From Chrysomallon squamiferum (taxonomy: Eukaryota; Mollusca; Gastropoda; Neomphalida; Peltospiridae), in assembly GCA_012295275.1 (NCBI GenBank), contig CM022671.1, forward strand, positions 21,982,822-22,046,821: a stretch of 64,000 nucleotides of DNA, in the 5' to 3' direction. Positions 13,401 to 26,300 of this stretch are shown here, in pieces. The notes beneath the pieces are model-generated. The model saw only the letters and a list, made by a program, of their open reading frames with translations, did not search any database and had not been told where the DNA came from. How positions within the stretch are numbered: the first letter of the stretch is position 1; every line of letters begins with the position of its first letter. A program made the position numbers and the translations under genes.

Positions 13401-13898
13401 GTTCATCCCTGTGTTTTCTCAAGGAATTTGAGATTCGGCGGAGGGCCTCAAGCACGCCTGACAATGAACGGGAAGGGTCACTTGGCCGACGTTGGGTTGG
13501 TCGTGTATCTCGTTTAATGATCGGTGCAGGGAATCAGCTGTACAGTTCTGTGTGTAAATACGCGTGAATGGGAAGGACGTAGTCGTAAGTGTGATCGTGA
13601 CTCGCAGGTACAAGGATATATAAATAACAAACTTGTTGACTTTAACACCGGCCAAAGTAGTTAGATAAATCTGCCACCAAACTGGGGTTTTTATTTTATT
13701 TTATTCAACGGTATCAGATAAAACTGGTTCAGCACCTGATTTAATTTCATTTCACGAATCGTGCGGCCATCCACTTATTGAAGATGATTATTACAAAAAT
13801 AATATGTGTATGTTTATTTCTATTCGTATTTCATTTAATCTATCCATCTTGACCATTTTTGTAACAATAAAATATCTTTATGGTGTATATTCACGGGC

Positions 13899-13901
<3 letters not shown>

Positions 13902-13972
<71 letters not shown>
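13902..13972 (+). repeat. (CT)n microsatellite followed by short (CA)n
   Basis: A perfect CT run of about 70 bases, with CA repeats to about 14,010. Confidence 0.97.
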
Positions 13973-13975
<3 letters not shown>

Positions 13976-14574
13976 TCTATAAACACACACACACATAACA
14001 CACACACACACAGACACTAACATACGCTCTCGCGAAAATAAATAAATCTCTATATCTGTTTCTCCGTCAGTGTTTCTCTGCCTCCTTTCAAAAGTTTTGT
14101 TTTTGAATTTCATCTGAGACTTTTCTACAGGGTTTAAATTAAACGACTATCGTAGCATAACGCTTCACCTTTAAAACTCTGCTCTGTGTAACACTTTCTC
14201 CCACTTTCTCTGACCTCTAATACGCCATGCACTGACCAAGTCGTGCACTAAAAAACAGTCGTAATAAACAAACGCATTCCTTTCTTAGCCCAAATTCCAC
14301 AGTCCACTGTACCAATGATACACTGGCCTAGAAATCCTAGCGTGTGTGCACGTGTATACAACAATGAAAACTGTGCGTCCTAGTTTTAACGTAAGTTTAT
14401 TGTATTACGTTATAATGACGACGGTAGGGGCGGTTCTACTATGAAACATGAAGTTTGAAATTTAGGGTTCCTAATCCAGTTATGGCCTGAAATCCCAAAC
14501 TGTTTATTTTATTTTATTTATTTTATTTTATTTTATTATGTTTTTTAAATCAAAATCTAAAATGTGTTAAATTT

Positions 14575-14575
<1 letters not shown>

Positions 14576-14610
<35 letters not shown>

Positions 14611-14852
14611 GTAGCAGCAGTTGTAGTAATAGTAGGAACAGTAGCAGTAGTAGTAGTAATAATAATAGTAATAACAGTAGTAATAGCAACAGCACTAGTG
14701 GTGGCAGTAGTAATAATAATAGGAACTTGTTGTAGTAGTAGTAGTAGTAGTAGTAGTAGTAATAGTAATAGCAGTAGTAATAGTAGCAACAGCACTAGTA
14801 GTGGCAGTAATATTAATAGGAACTTGTAGTAGTAGTAGTAGTAGTAGTAATA
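14576..14852. repeat. (TAA)n/(TAG)n trinucleotide array
   Basis: About 275 bases of TAA, TAG and CAG triplets. It contains an imperfect internal duplication: AGCAACAGCACTAGT blocks near 14,685 and 14,785, each followed by a similar AGGAACTTGT stretch. Confidence 0.9.
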
Positions 14853-15182
14853 TGGTGATCATTCATAGAACAGTCTCAGTGAAGAACACAGCAGTAGTTA
14901 CTCAGACTTCGTTGCTGTGGTGAAATGCTTACATAACAGTTCAGACTTCAAGGTTCCAAAAATATTGTTCCGCTACTGAATGACGGCGCCCTACATGTTA
15001 TCTTAAATACCGCGACTGATAAATTTAAATAATAATAACAACAACGACAACAAATAAAATTTAATTTTGAAAGTTAATTTCACAAAATGATGGTATGTCC
15101 CTACCATTTCTTTATTCAAAAACAGGACCCGCCCCCTTTTAAACATGTCCCTAAAAATTACGCATTCTGTGGTAAGAGAACA

Positions 15183-15449
15183 TCAGGACAACTGAACTGT
15201 TCCAGCAGGTTCTTGTGTAGGACGTGAACCGCCGCACGAACAAGCTGTAAATTCCGAGCAGTTACCATTGTCTTCATGTTTATCTGGTGAAGTCAGCGCG
15301 ACCCTCTCGCAATCCGTTTTCCAGGTTGCTAACACATTGCAAGATTTACATCTACCGTTTATAAAACGTCTTGTACAGCTGTAAAGAGCCACGAAGTTTC
15401 CGTTGTAGGAGAGTTCGTTCCAGTGGACAAAGTTACAAATTTCAAAATC
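15183..15449 (-). CDS. Cys-rich open frame; candidate terminal exon of a secreted protein
   Basis: A minus-strand frame of about 88 codons runs without a stop from near 15,449 to TGA at 15,183, in sequence clearly less AT-rich than its surroundings. The peptide has eight cysteines, including CNFVHWNE, FINGRCKSC, NCSEF and ACSCGG. An AATAAA signal on the same strand (15,109-15,114) lies about 70 bases after the stop, as expected for a last exon. A weak acceptor (AATTAG) precedes the frame. The order C...FVA..SC...F.NGRC.SC loosely recalls the part after the catalytic domain in the pancreatic lipase family, but no catalytic motif is present, so the family is only a guess. No upstream exon was found. 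It may be an exon of a secreted protein or a gene relic. Confidence 0.35.
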   Translation of the reverse strand, partial: DFEICNFVHWNELSYNGNFVALYSCTRRFINGRCKSCNVLATWKTDCERVALTSPDKHEDNGNCSEFTACSCGGSRPTQEPAGTVQLS

Positions 15450-15988
15450 CTAATTACTGGGTGTTTTATTTACTTATTTATTTATTTAGTTTTTAAAGCA
15501 CAAAATAATAAAAAAAAATTAATTAATTAAAAAAAAAAAAAAATAATAGAAGAAAAAATGGAAAAATGAGAGAAATAAAAAACGGAAAAAGTAAATCTCT
15601 GTCTTAAATCGTTCTATAAAATAAAAATGATAGGACATTTTAAAAATTATTATTATTATTTTTTATTATTTTAGTTTTCCAGCGCAGTTATGTAATGAGT
15701 TAGACTAATTTTTACCAGTTATCCCATATTTTTAAAAATCTAAGTAGATGAATTTTTCCAAGAATTTTTTTGACAACTGGAAATGACCTAAGGTAAAAAA
15801 ACAAGGGAATCGAATCTCGCTATATTTATCGTCAAAGGTTGCATTTTACAGCAGAACAAATATTTAAATCTTTTCTCGTTTTATTCAATCAGTAATGTTA
15901 CAACAAAGTTTTAATTCTCATAATTTAACTGCGATTTTTGTTTTTAATCTTTATTTATTTATTTACTTCTTTTTTCTTTCTTCTGTAA

Positions 15989-16019
<31 letters not shown>

Positions 16020-16085
16020 TTCTGCGATCTGAAGATTATATTCTACGTCATTCACGGATTCCAAGTCTTTTATCATTTATATCTC

Positions 16086-16140
<55 letters not shown>
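15450..16140. other. Intergenic AT-rich DNA ending in (TG)n and (TTA)n
   Basis: Short A runs and ATT repeats, a TG run at about 15,993-16,019, and a perfect TTA run at about 16,087-16,140 that abuts the left edge of the segmental duplication. No gene seen. Confidence 0.7.
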
Positions 16141-16141
<1 letters not shown>

Positions 16142-16580
16142 ATTTTATGCGAATCTGCATTTCGAAGTTAACCGAGAAGTCCCGAATGATGTTTCAGTGA
16201 CGTCAATAAAAGAAAAACGTCACGGTGGGCAGCCATTGTTATTGTCATGTAGTTTTTCACTTGTTACAAATTCATCTGTTTACGGTAGGAAATAATTATT
16301 TCTCTTGTAATATTTTTACAGTTCTTACAACACAAACCGTAGATTATATCAGCATAATTCAAAATTTCCTCCGAAATAGCACAAATCTTTAATTCATTGA
16401 AATGCGTAAGGTTATGAAACAATAAAACAAATTGGTAAGGCAGTGTTAATATAGATCTTGACTAAATAAGCAAAATATTTAACCACAAAAACGTGCTTTA
16501 TACGAAACAACACTAATTATAATTATGAAGTAGTGTATATAGAATATATTAGTGTGCTTATGTTTGTGTTTGTGTGCACT

Positions 16581-16617
<37 letters not shown>

Positions 16618-16739
16618 CTATCCATGGGTATCCGCTCTGTGTATGTATTGTATAGGTAGGTAACTGTTTATAAAATATGTGTGAAAAATGTATCTGTAAA
16701 TTTACTTATGTTTCCACATGAACGTGCATTTGTATTTGA

Positions 16740-18945
16740 GTTTATGTCTGCCTGTGTTCATATATATCTGTTTATATTAATGTATCTGTGTTCATCTTAT
16801 CTGTTTTTATATTAATGTCATGTCTATCTGTTCATCTGTATCTGTGTCTGTGTTTATGTTAATATGTCCATCTTTATCTGTATTCATCTCTTTCTGTTTT
16901 TGTATTAATGTCATGTCTATCTGTTCATCTGTATCTGTGTCTGTGTTTATGTTAATATGTCCATCTTTATCTGTATTCATCTTTTTCTGTGTTTTTATCA
17001 ATGTGTCCATGTGTGTCTGTGTTCATCTCTTTCTGCTTTTATATTAATGTGTCCACGTGTATCTGTATTTATCTCTTTCTTTGATTACATTTATGTGTCC
17101 ATCTGTATCTGTATTTATCTCTTTTTAAGTTTATATTTATGTGTCCATGTGTATCTGTATTTACCTCTTTCTGTGTTTGTATTAATGTGTCCATCTGTGT
17201 CTGTATTCATCTCTCTCTGTGTTTATATTAATGTGTCCATGTGTATCTGTAGTCATCTCTGTCTTTGTTCCTATTAATGTGTCCATGTGTATCTGTGTTC
17301 ATCTCTGTGTTTATATTAATGTGTCCATGTGTATATGTGTTCATCTCTGTGTTTATATTAATGTGTCCATGTGTGTCTATAGTCATATCTTTTTGTGTTT
17401 ATATTAATGTGTCCATGTGTGTCTATAGTCATCTCTGTCTTTGTTTATATTAATGTGTCCATGTGTGTCTATAGTCATATCTTTTTGTGTTTATATTAAT
17501 GTGTCCATGTGTGTCTATAGTCATCTCTGTCTATTGTTTATATTAATGTGTCCATGTGTGTCTATAGTCATATCTTTTTGTGTTTATATTAATGTGTTCA
17601 CGTGTGTCTATAGTCATCTCTATCTTTGTTTATATTAATGTGTCCATGTGTATCTGTGTTCATCTCTGTGTTTATATTAATGTGTCCATGTGTGTCTATA
17701 GTCATCTCTGTCTTTGTTCATATTAATGTGTCCATGTGTGTCTGTGTTCATCTGTGTGTTTATATTAATGTGTTCACGTGTGTCTATAATCATCTCTGTC
17801 TTTGTTCCTATTAATGTGTCCATGTGTGTCTGTGTTCATCTGTGTGTTTATATTAATGTGTCCATGTGTGTCTGTGTTCATCTGTGTGTTTATATTAGTG
17901 TGTCCATGTGTGTCTGTGTTCACCTCTGTGTTTATATTAATGTGTTCTTGTGTGTCTATAGTTATCTCTTTTTGTGCTTATATTAATGTGTTCATATCTG
18001 TCTGTGTTCATCTCTGTGTTTATGCTAATGTGTCCCTTTGTATCTGTGAATATATTTATATGCTCCTTTGTTTTTATTTGTCTTATTTGTATATATGATT
18101 ATATTTGTGTCTATGTGTATCTGTATTTATGTTTGCATTGTGTTTAATGTTTATATTTGTGTTCATGTCTATATTTTTATATTTGAATATCTCTGTTTAT
18201 ATTTGTGTCTGTTTATATTTGTGTTATGTTTGTGTTTATATTTGCATTATGTGTATATGTGTTTATATTTTATATCTGTATTTATATTTGTGTCTGTGTT
18301 TATATTTGTGTTATATGTATCTGTTTATATTATGTTATGTGTTTCTGTGTTCATATTGGTGTTATGTATATCTATGTTTATATTTGTGTTAGGTGTATCT
18401 CAGTTTATATTTCTGTTATGTATATCTGATATCTGTGTTTATATTCATGTTATGGATATCGGTTCTAATATTTCTGTCTGTATCTGTTTTTATATTTGTG
18501 TTATGTGTATCTGTTTATGTTTGTATTATGTGTAATTATTTTTATATTTGTGTTATGTACATCTATGTTTATTTTTGTGTCTCTTTGTATCTGTGTTTAT
18601 GTTTGTGTCTGTACCTATGTTTATATTTGTGTTATGTGTATATGTGTTTATATTTGTGTTATGTCTATCTGTTTATATTTGTCTCCTTTTGTATCTTTGT
18701 TTATATTTGAGTCTTTGTATCTGTGTTTATATTTGTGTAGTGTATATCTATTTATATTTGTCTACATGTGTTTTCTTGTTTATATTTTTGTGTCCATGTG
18801 CATATGTGGTTATGTTTGTTTTCATGTGTATCTGTGTTTGTCTTTGTTTTTATGTGTATCTATATTAGTATTTGTGTATCCATTTGTGTCTGTGTTTCTG
18901 TTTGTATTCATGTGTATCTGTCTTTGTTTAGAGGTATGCGCAATT
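16740..18945 (+). repeat. Minisatellite of copy 1 (42/46-bp units, dimeric higher-order core)
   Basis: The core (about 17,200-17,990) is built of 42- and 46-base units that start TGTGTCCATGTGTGTCTATA and end TTTATATTAA. From about 17,360 to 17,640 two 46-base types alternate (ATATCTTTTTG and ATCTCTGTCTTTG variants), giving a higher-order period of about 92. At 16,808-16,990 a 93-base unit is present twice, almost identical. The right part (18,060-18,940) consists of shorter, older units of the TTTATATTTGTGTTATGTGT type, shared with copy 2. All plus-strand open frames here are Tyr/Val/Cys/Phe/Leu repeat translations. Confidence 0.95.
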
Positions 18946-19384
18946 TTGTGTTCACTGATAAATTCACATATAAACATGCATTGTTATATAAAAAAAAGAA
19001 AATGAACTAAGACACAAACACTAAGCAGACAATGATTCAAATATTAATATAATCTCATATAACACAAAGTAGGTGAAAACCACATGACATGACATCAGCT
19101 GTCCACAGTGTAAGTAAGAGGTTCTAGATTGGAATTTATTTCAAACTGGGTATCTAGGAAACAATCTAACTTGGTATTTTTAGTAAATTATTTTTTTGAT
19201 TTATTTTATTCCGATCATCATTATTTTGGTGAACCATCAAAATTTGTGTCCAAATCTGTTTTTTCTTTCTGTTTTGGTTGACGCTTCTAATTTACTTTTT
19301 CTATAGAACACAACTGCATCTTTTATTTATTTTCCGATTTTTAAATTTTCTTTCTTTGATATTTTGAAATTAAAGTGATTAAAT

Positions 19385-19655
19385 ATCAGTTTCCATAATT
19401 TCATAAATAAATAAATAAATAAATAAATAAATCAATAAATAAATTAAAATTAAAATTAAACAAAAAAAAAAATCAAATCAAATCAAATCAAATCAAATCA
19501 AATCAAATAAATAAATAAATAAATAACGTAGATAAAACAAGTAGATAAATAAAATCTAAAAAGTAAGAATAAATAATAATAATAATAATAATAATAACAA
19601 CAATAATAACAATAATAAAAATAATGACAATAATAATAAGAAGAAGAAGAAGTAG
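19385..19655. repeat. (AAAT)n, (AAATC)n and (AAT)n simple repeats
   Basis: Successive AAAT, AAATC, AAAT, AAT and AAG arrays within copy 1. Copy 2 has a comparable but not identical low-complexity patch at 27,465-27,835. Confidence 0.92.
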
Positions 19656-20055
19656 AATTTACAAATACAAATTTATAAATATATTGGTATTTATAATATT
19701 TATAGAGGATCATCTGTAGTTTAGTGTTAAATAAAGAAACAGTAAAAGTAAATGACAATAAAGAAAATAATTATTTACAGTATTATGATAATATTTTATC
19801 AAAGAATTACTATTTATGAAATATCCAAATGGTTTTATATTTTAAAAATTCGATTTTTTTAGTTAGTTGTGCTCTATAGAAAAAAACTAAATTTATTTAA
19901 ATTTTGTTTAATCATTTTTATTTTTATCTATTTATTTTATTAATTTTAATTATTTTTTAAATTTTATTTATTTATCATCATTCCTCACCATTTGTTAAAA
20001 ATTTAAATATTTAAGAATTTTGTTAATTAATAATTTTACAATAACTTTTATAAAA

Positions 20056-20235
20056 TGTACCTAAAATGCAGCAACATTGAGTCACCTGGTGAGTGATGAC
20101 ACCCCCACCTTAGGTGGGTTAACATGGATTAACTCAGACTTGTCAGTGAGTTAACTGCCCCACCTCAGAGTGGCTAATACGGATTAACTCATACTTGAAA
20201 ATGAGTTAACTGGGGGACTGTTCACCTTAGGTACA
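20056..20235. mobile_element. 180-bp palindromic block with short terminal inverted repeats (copy 1)
   Basis: The block begins TGTACCTAA and ends TTAGGTACA, a perfect 9-base inverted repeat. Inside are two hairpin-capable modules: TTAACTCA...TGAGTTAA, and the longer TTAACTCAT...ATGAGTTAA. The copy at 28,270-28,449 has the same length and differs at only about four positions, while adjoining sequence has diverged strongly. A small non-autonomous inverted-repeat element or a constrained element would fit. No clear target-site duplication is visible. Confidence 0.6.
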
Positions 20236-21109
20236 GAAAATAGTATTTTCATAACAACAGAAAACAATGCAATATTTTAATTTTCTTTAATAACAGAAAG
20301 CTCAACAATAACATTGTTATCACAGAAAACAGAAAACAATGCAATATGAATATTATCTTTAGGGATGGAAGACAAATATTATAATCCTGGATTAGAGAAC
20401 ACTGCAGTAATATTATTGTCTTTAGGTGTACAGAAAACACTATGATAATATTACAAACACACAGAACATTTCAAAATTATTATTAATTTCTTTAGGAACA
20501 GAAAACACTACAGTAATAGTTATTATCATAGACACAGAAAAAAATAACATTATTATCATTAGCTTTAAGTATAAAAATCCTTGAAAATATACAACATAAT
20601 TATTTGGATTTAGAAAATAATGATTTTATTTTTATATTTAAATAAGATTTGATTTTCAAAATAGTGTAATAAGATTATATATAGCTAATATCAGGGTTTT
20701 TTTCTTATGTATTTTCATTTCTTTGTTGACTACATGACAAGGTTGGTAGTGACTATGAACAATTCTGTTCTCTGTAGATTATTTCTTGTGCCATACAGCT
20801 TTTTCTGGAGAGTTGTTGCAGTTGTCCAGGTAGTCTCCCTGTAGATTTATTGTTGTTATGAGTGGTAAAGAATTGTCTGATGCCATTGTCATACTTTCAT
20901 AAATGTTAAACAATAAACAACTGCTATTATTGTTATTATTGTTCTTGTTATTAGTTACATATTTTTTTAGTCATAAAATAAAAATGTCACAAAATTATTT
21001 CCTCATCGGTCGAAGGGACATAAATCTCGTATGTATAATGTTTTCGAGATTATCTCAACAACAGCCGTCAAAAAAGAATCTTGCAGGTTTTTCTTTCTGG
21101 TACAAAAAG

Positions 21110-22133
21110 TCGTAAAAGAATAAGTCACCTTTCCATGCCATGTTGAGAAACGTTGATTATAAGAATTTTTTCACTTTAAGAAACTAATAATATTATTCAT
21201 TTTTATTATCATTATTATTTTTCTATGTAAAAATTGTTTTATTTTATTTTACATATCTAACAGTGGATAGTAAAGGAACGTTTCTACTTAAAAATGAATT
21301 AATTAAAAGAAACAAACAGAATATATTACACCAAAAATTTTTATATTTTGAAACATTTATTAAACTATCAGGAAATTGTACCTTAACATAATTTGATTGA
21401 AAAACATCATCATGCATGAACCGTATTATGTCTAATTCCAGAAGGAAATCCGATTGATTTGAATATTTAGTGTCTCTTGCATAACTGTTAAGAAAAGGAA
21501 CAACGACTGATGTATGTTGTATATAATTATTAGTAAGGACGAAAATCGATCGGCTGAAGACCATACATTTGAGTCTTCGGGGAAAGGACCTGGAACCTGG
21601 TATAATATTTCCCGCCTTCGTTTCCTCTCCGAGAGCATCTGGAATTTTCTGTTGATGACCCTATTTTTGAACTCACTGGAAGCACTTGGAAAGTGGCTTT
21701 GCGTGGATTAGTCAGCGAGGGATCCCAGAATGTGGACCATAGGATGAAAGCGGATTAACCGATCCGCCCAGACTCTGTCTTGGACTCGTAGAAATGTGGA
21801 TTTGAGGCAGAAAGATGGTTCACCGATTTGCTGAATCTTCAGGGAAAGGACCTCAGTTTTGTATAGCTTTCCTACTGAGGCCTTTGACTTTCCTTGGATT
21901 CCTTTGTTGATGTTTGGAGGGAAGACCTGCCAAAGTCCTTACCTTCGATCCCGTTGGTATCAGTGAAGGATGTCAGCTATATTACATATGAAACACCATA
22001 TAATAATCCTAAGTTTTAATATGTTCTTTTGTATTTGCCTTTTTGAAGAACCTGTCATTTTACCATAAGATATAAATATATTTGGTAAAAAGGAAATAAA
22101 AATGTTTATCAGATATAGAGTTTCTTAGTTCAC

Positions 22134-22206
<73 letters not shown>

Positions 22207-22830
22207 ATAAAATAAAATAAAATAAAATTGTTTTAAAATAAAATAAAAAATAATAATCCATGTGCAATGACATAAAGACAAAATAAAAATGAATGTAAAT
22301 AAATAAAAAATAATCCTAAAACGACCTGTCAACGTAAATTGGAAGGAAAACAGTCTAATCGAGTTGCATTGTTTTTGAGAAAATAATCATATGAAAAGGG
22401 AAAAACAACAACCACAGACTTTAGATAATCACGGTTCTGGGAATTAAGGAAAGAAAATTTTAAAAATGAGAGAAAATATTATGATTATTCTAGATGAAGA
22501 AATAGGGAGCGATGACTAATTTGCCGTCTTTATAAACAAATGTTTTTGGGATGATTCATCACATTTATTTGTGGGCGTTATTTTGTACATAGTTTATGTT
22601 TTGAATAAGTTTTTTTAAAAGGGACTGCTATAGCGTTTAAATATGAGGCTGCTACAGTCAAAACACTGAAAATTACCTGTATATGAGACAGTCTGCGTTT
22701 TTTTTTTTTTGATTTTTGATTTTTGATTTTTTTTTTTTTTTATCTTTTATTAATTTGTTTTTTTTTTTTTTTTAATGGTTCAAGATATAAATTTTCAAAA
22801 TACAAATTCTTCGTTCTTATATATCTTACA
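21110..22830. other. Spacer between the two duplicated segments
   Basis: From 21,530 to 21,990 the sequence is notably less AT-rich and includes an imperfect direct repeat (TCTTCGGGGAAAGGACCT near 21,575 and TCTTCAGGGAAAGGACCT near 21,836). Open frames there match nothing I recognise. The rest is AT-rich, with an AAT/AAAT array at 22,133-22,226 and T runs near 22,700-22,775. Confidence 0.55.
22133..22226. repeat. (AAT)n followed by (AAAAT)n
   Basis: A perfect AAT triplet run of about 68 bases continues into AAAAT pentamers. Confidence 0.96.
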
Positions 22831-23339
22831 TTTTATTATGGAAATCTCCACGGCTGACGGAATTAACCGAGGAGTTCCGAACAACAAAATGACGTCAATA
22901 ATAGAAAATCGTCACGGTGGGCAGCCATTGTCATTGTCATGTAGTTTTTCGCTTGTTAGAAATTTATACATTTAAGGTAGGAAATAATCATTATTTCTTG
23001 TAATATTTTGATAAAGTATAAGAAACAAATTATAGATTATATTAGAATAATTTAGAATTTCTTCGGAAGTGGCGGAAGTTTCTAATTTGTTGAGATGTAT
23101 AAGTTTATGAACCAATCAAACAAACTCATCAAAGTTTTAGAGAATATTAAACTAGATTAACCTTACATAAACACATATCATACCATATTTAAGCATTTAG
23201 ACGTATATTACATCAAATAACAACAAACATAATTATCATGTAGTTCATAGAAAATGAATGAATATTTATATATAAATGTCAGAGTGGTTTTACTCCATGC
23301 ATATGTCTTTATGTATGAGTTAATCCTTGTTAATGTGTT

Positions 23340-26300
23340 TAGTATCTATTAGCATATTTGTGTTCTGTATCTGTTTTTATATTTGTGTTCATTAGTGTCT
23401 GTGTTTCCATTTGTTTTATGTATATCTGTTTGTATTTGTGTTATGTCTTTCTGTATTTATATTTGTGTTATGTATATCTGTCTTTATATTTGAGTTCATG
23501 TTTATCTGTATTTATAATTGTGTTCATGGGTATCTTTGCTGATGTGTGTGTTCAGGTGTATCTGTGTTTATACATGTTCATGCGTGTATGTTTATATTTG
23601 TGTCTGTTTCTGTGTTTCTATTTGTGTCTGTATGTGTGTTTGTATTTGATGTCTGTCTCTCTGTGTTTCTATTTTGTGTCTTATGTATCTGTGTTTATAT
23701 TTGTGTTCTTGTCTGTGTTCAAGTTTATGTATTCATCTTTATCCATGTTCATCTGTTTCTGAATTTATATTAATGTGTCCATCTGTATCTGTGTGTATGC
23801 GTTTACATTTGTGTCTGTATCTCTCTTTATATTTGTGTTCTGTCTATATTTGTATCTTTGTTTATAACTTTGTGTGTTATGTGTGTCAGTGTTTTATTTG
23901 TGTTCTTGCCCATCTGTTTATATGTATTTTCAGATGTACATGTGTTTATATTTCTATTTATGTATATCTGTGTTTCTGTGTGTCTTTGTTTTATCTGTGC
24001 TTATGTTTTTCTCCATGTGTATGGTTTAAGTTTGTTTTCAAATATGTGTTTATATTTGTGTCTTATATTTGTATCTTTGTGTCCATGTATATCTACATTA
24101 CTCTATATATGTATATATGTTTATATTTGTTTTCAAGCATGTGAGTGTTTATGTGTTTGTGCTGTTACCTGTGTCTGTGTTTATATTTGTCTTCATGTAT
24201 CTGTATTTATATTTGTATTCATGTGTTGTATTTGTATTTGTCTTTCATGTATTTGTGTTTGTATTTGTCTCCATGTATATCTGTATTTATTTTTGTCTTC
24301 ATGTGCCTGTGTTTGTATTTGTCTTCATGTGTAACTGTATTTGTATTTGTCTTCATGTGTCTGTGTTTGTATTTGTCTTCATGTGTCTGTGTTTGTATTT
24401 GTCTTCATGTGTAACTGTGTTATATTTGTCTTCATGTGTAACTGTTTATATTTGTCTTCATGTGTCTGTGTTTGTATTTGTCTTCATGTGTAACTGTGTT
24501 TGTATTTGTCTTCATGTGTAACTGTGTTTATATTTGTATTAATGTGTAACTGTGTTTATATTTGTCTTCATGTGTCTGTGTTTGTATTTGTCTTCATGTG
24601 TAACTGTGTTTGTATTTGTCTTCATGTGTCTGTGTTTGTATTTGTCTTCATGTGTAACTGTGTTTGTATTTGTCTTCATGTGTATCTGTGTTTGTATTTG
24701 TCTTCATGTGTTCATGTGTATCTGTGTTTGTATTTGTCTTCATGTGTATCTGTGTTTGTATTTGTCTTCATGTGTCTGTGTTTATATTTGTCTTCATATG
24801 TCTATGTTTGTATTTGTCTTCATGTGTCTGTGTTTCTATTTGTCTTCATGTGTATCTGTGTTTGTATTTGTCTTCATGTGTATTTGTGTTTGTATTTGTC
24901 TTCATGTGTAACTGTATTTTTATTTGTCTTCATGTGTCTGTGTTTGTATTTTCTTCATGTGTATCTGTGTTTGTATTTGTCTTCATTTGTATTTGTCTTC
25001 ATGTGTATCTATGTTTGTATTTGTCTTCATGTGTAACTGTTTATATTTGTCTTCATGTGTAACTGTGTTTATATTTGTCTTCATGTGTAACTGTGTTTAT
25101 ATTTGTCTTCATATGTAACTGTGTTTATATTTATCTTCATGTGTCTGTGTTTGTATTTGTCTTCATGTGTAACTGTGTTTGTAATTGTCTTCATGTGTCT
25201 GTGTTTATATTTGTCTTCATATGTCTGTGTTTGTATTTGTCTTCATGTGTCTGTGTTTGTATTTGTCTTCATGTGTATCTGTGTTTGTATTTGTCTTCAT
25301 GTGTCTGTGTTTGTATTTGTCTTCATGTGTCTGTGTTTATATTTGTCTTCATGTGTATCTGAGTTTGTATTTGTCTTCATGTGTAACTGTATTTTTATTT
25401 GTCTTCATGTGTATCTGTGTTTGTATTTGTCTTCATGTGTAGCTGTGTTTGTATTTGTCTTCATGTGTCTGTGTTTTTATTTGTTTGTCTTCATGTGTCT
25501 GTGTTTGTATTTGTCTTTATTTGTAACTGGGTTTATATTTGTCTTCATGTGTCTGTGTTTGTATTTGTCTTCATGTGTAACTGTGTTTATATTTGTCTTC
25601 ATGTGTCTGTGTTTGAATTTGTCTTCATGTGTCTGTGTTTATATGTGTCTTCATATGTAACTGTGTTTATATTTGTCTTCATGTGTCTCTGTTTTGTTTG
25701 TCTTCATGTTTATCTGTGTTTGTATTTGTCTTCATGTGTCTGTGTTTGTATTTGTCTTCATGTGTATCTGTGTTTATATTTGTCTTCTTATATGTCTGTG
25801 TTTGTATTTGTCTTCATGTGTATCTGTGTTTATATTTGTCTTCATGTGTATCTGTGTTTATATTTGTCTTCATATGTCTGTGTTTGTATTTGTCTTCATA
25901 TGTAACTGTGTTTGTATTTGTCTTCATGTGTATCTGTGTTTATATTTGTCTTCATATGTCTGTGTTTGTATTTGTCTTCATGTGTCTGTGTTTTTATTTG
26001 TCTTCATGTGTATCTGTGTTTGTATTTGTCTTCATGTGTCTGTGTTTGTATTTGTCTTCATGTGTAACTGTGTTTATATATGTCTTCATGTGTATCTGTG
26101 TTTATGTTTGTCTTCATGTGTATCTGTGTTTGTATTTGTCTTCATGTGTAACTGTGTTTGTATTTGTCTTCATGTGTCTGTGTTTATATATGTCTTCATG
26201 TGTATCTGTGTTTGTATTTGTCTTCATGTGTAACTGTGTTTGTATTTGTCTTCATGTGTCTGTGCTTATATTTGTCTTCATATATATCTGTGTTTGTATT

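Larger units (their letters stand above)
16143..21105. repeat. Segmental duplication, copy 1
   Basis: This segment matches 22,833-28,862 in the same order and orientation. The shared landmarks are a block with TGACGTCA and GTCACGGTGGGCAGCCAT (16,195-16,290), a T/TG-rich minisatellite, a block with GACATCAGCTGTCCA and TCTAGGAAACAAT (19,075-19,175), a 180-bp palindromic block (20,056-20,235), and a right-hand block with AAGGGACATAAATCTC (20,990-21,075). Between these landmarks the copies are diverged and carry different simple repeats. The region shows no convincing gene. I infer an old duplication, or two copies of one long element. Confidence 0.85.

Noticed and set aside
13239-13517. 92-codon plus-strand frame in a GC-richer island
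   Set aside because: Not recognised, and the minus strand of the same island has the better splice signal; no plus-strand donor or acceptor supports it.
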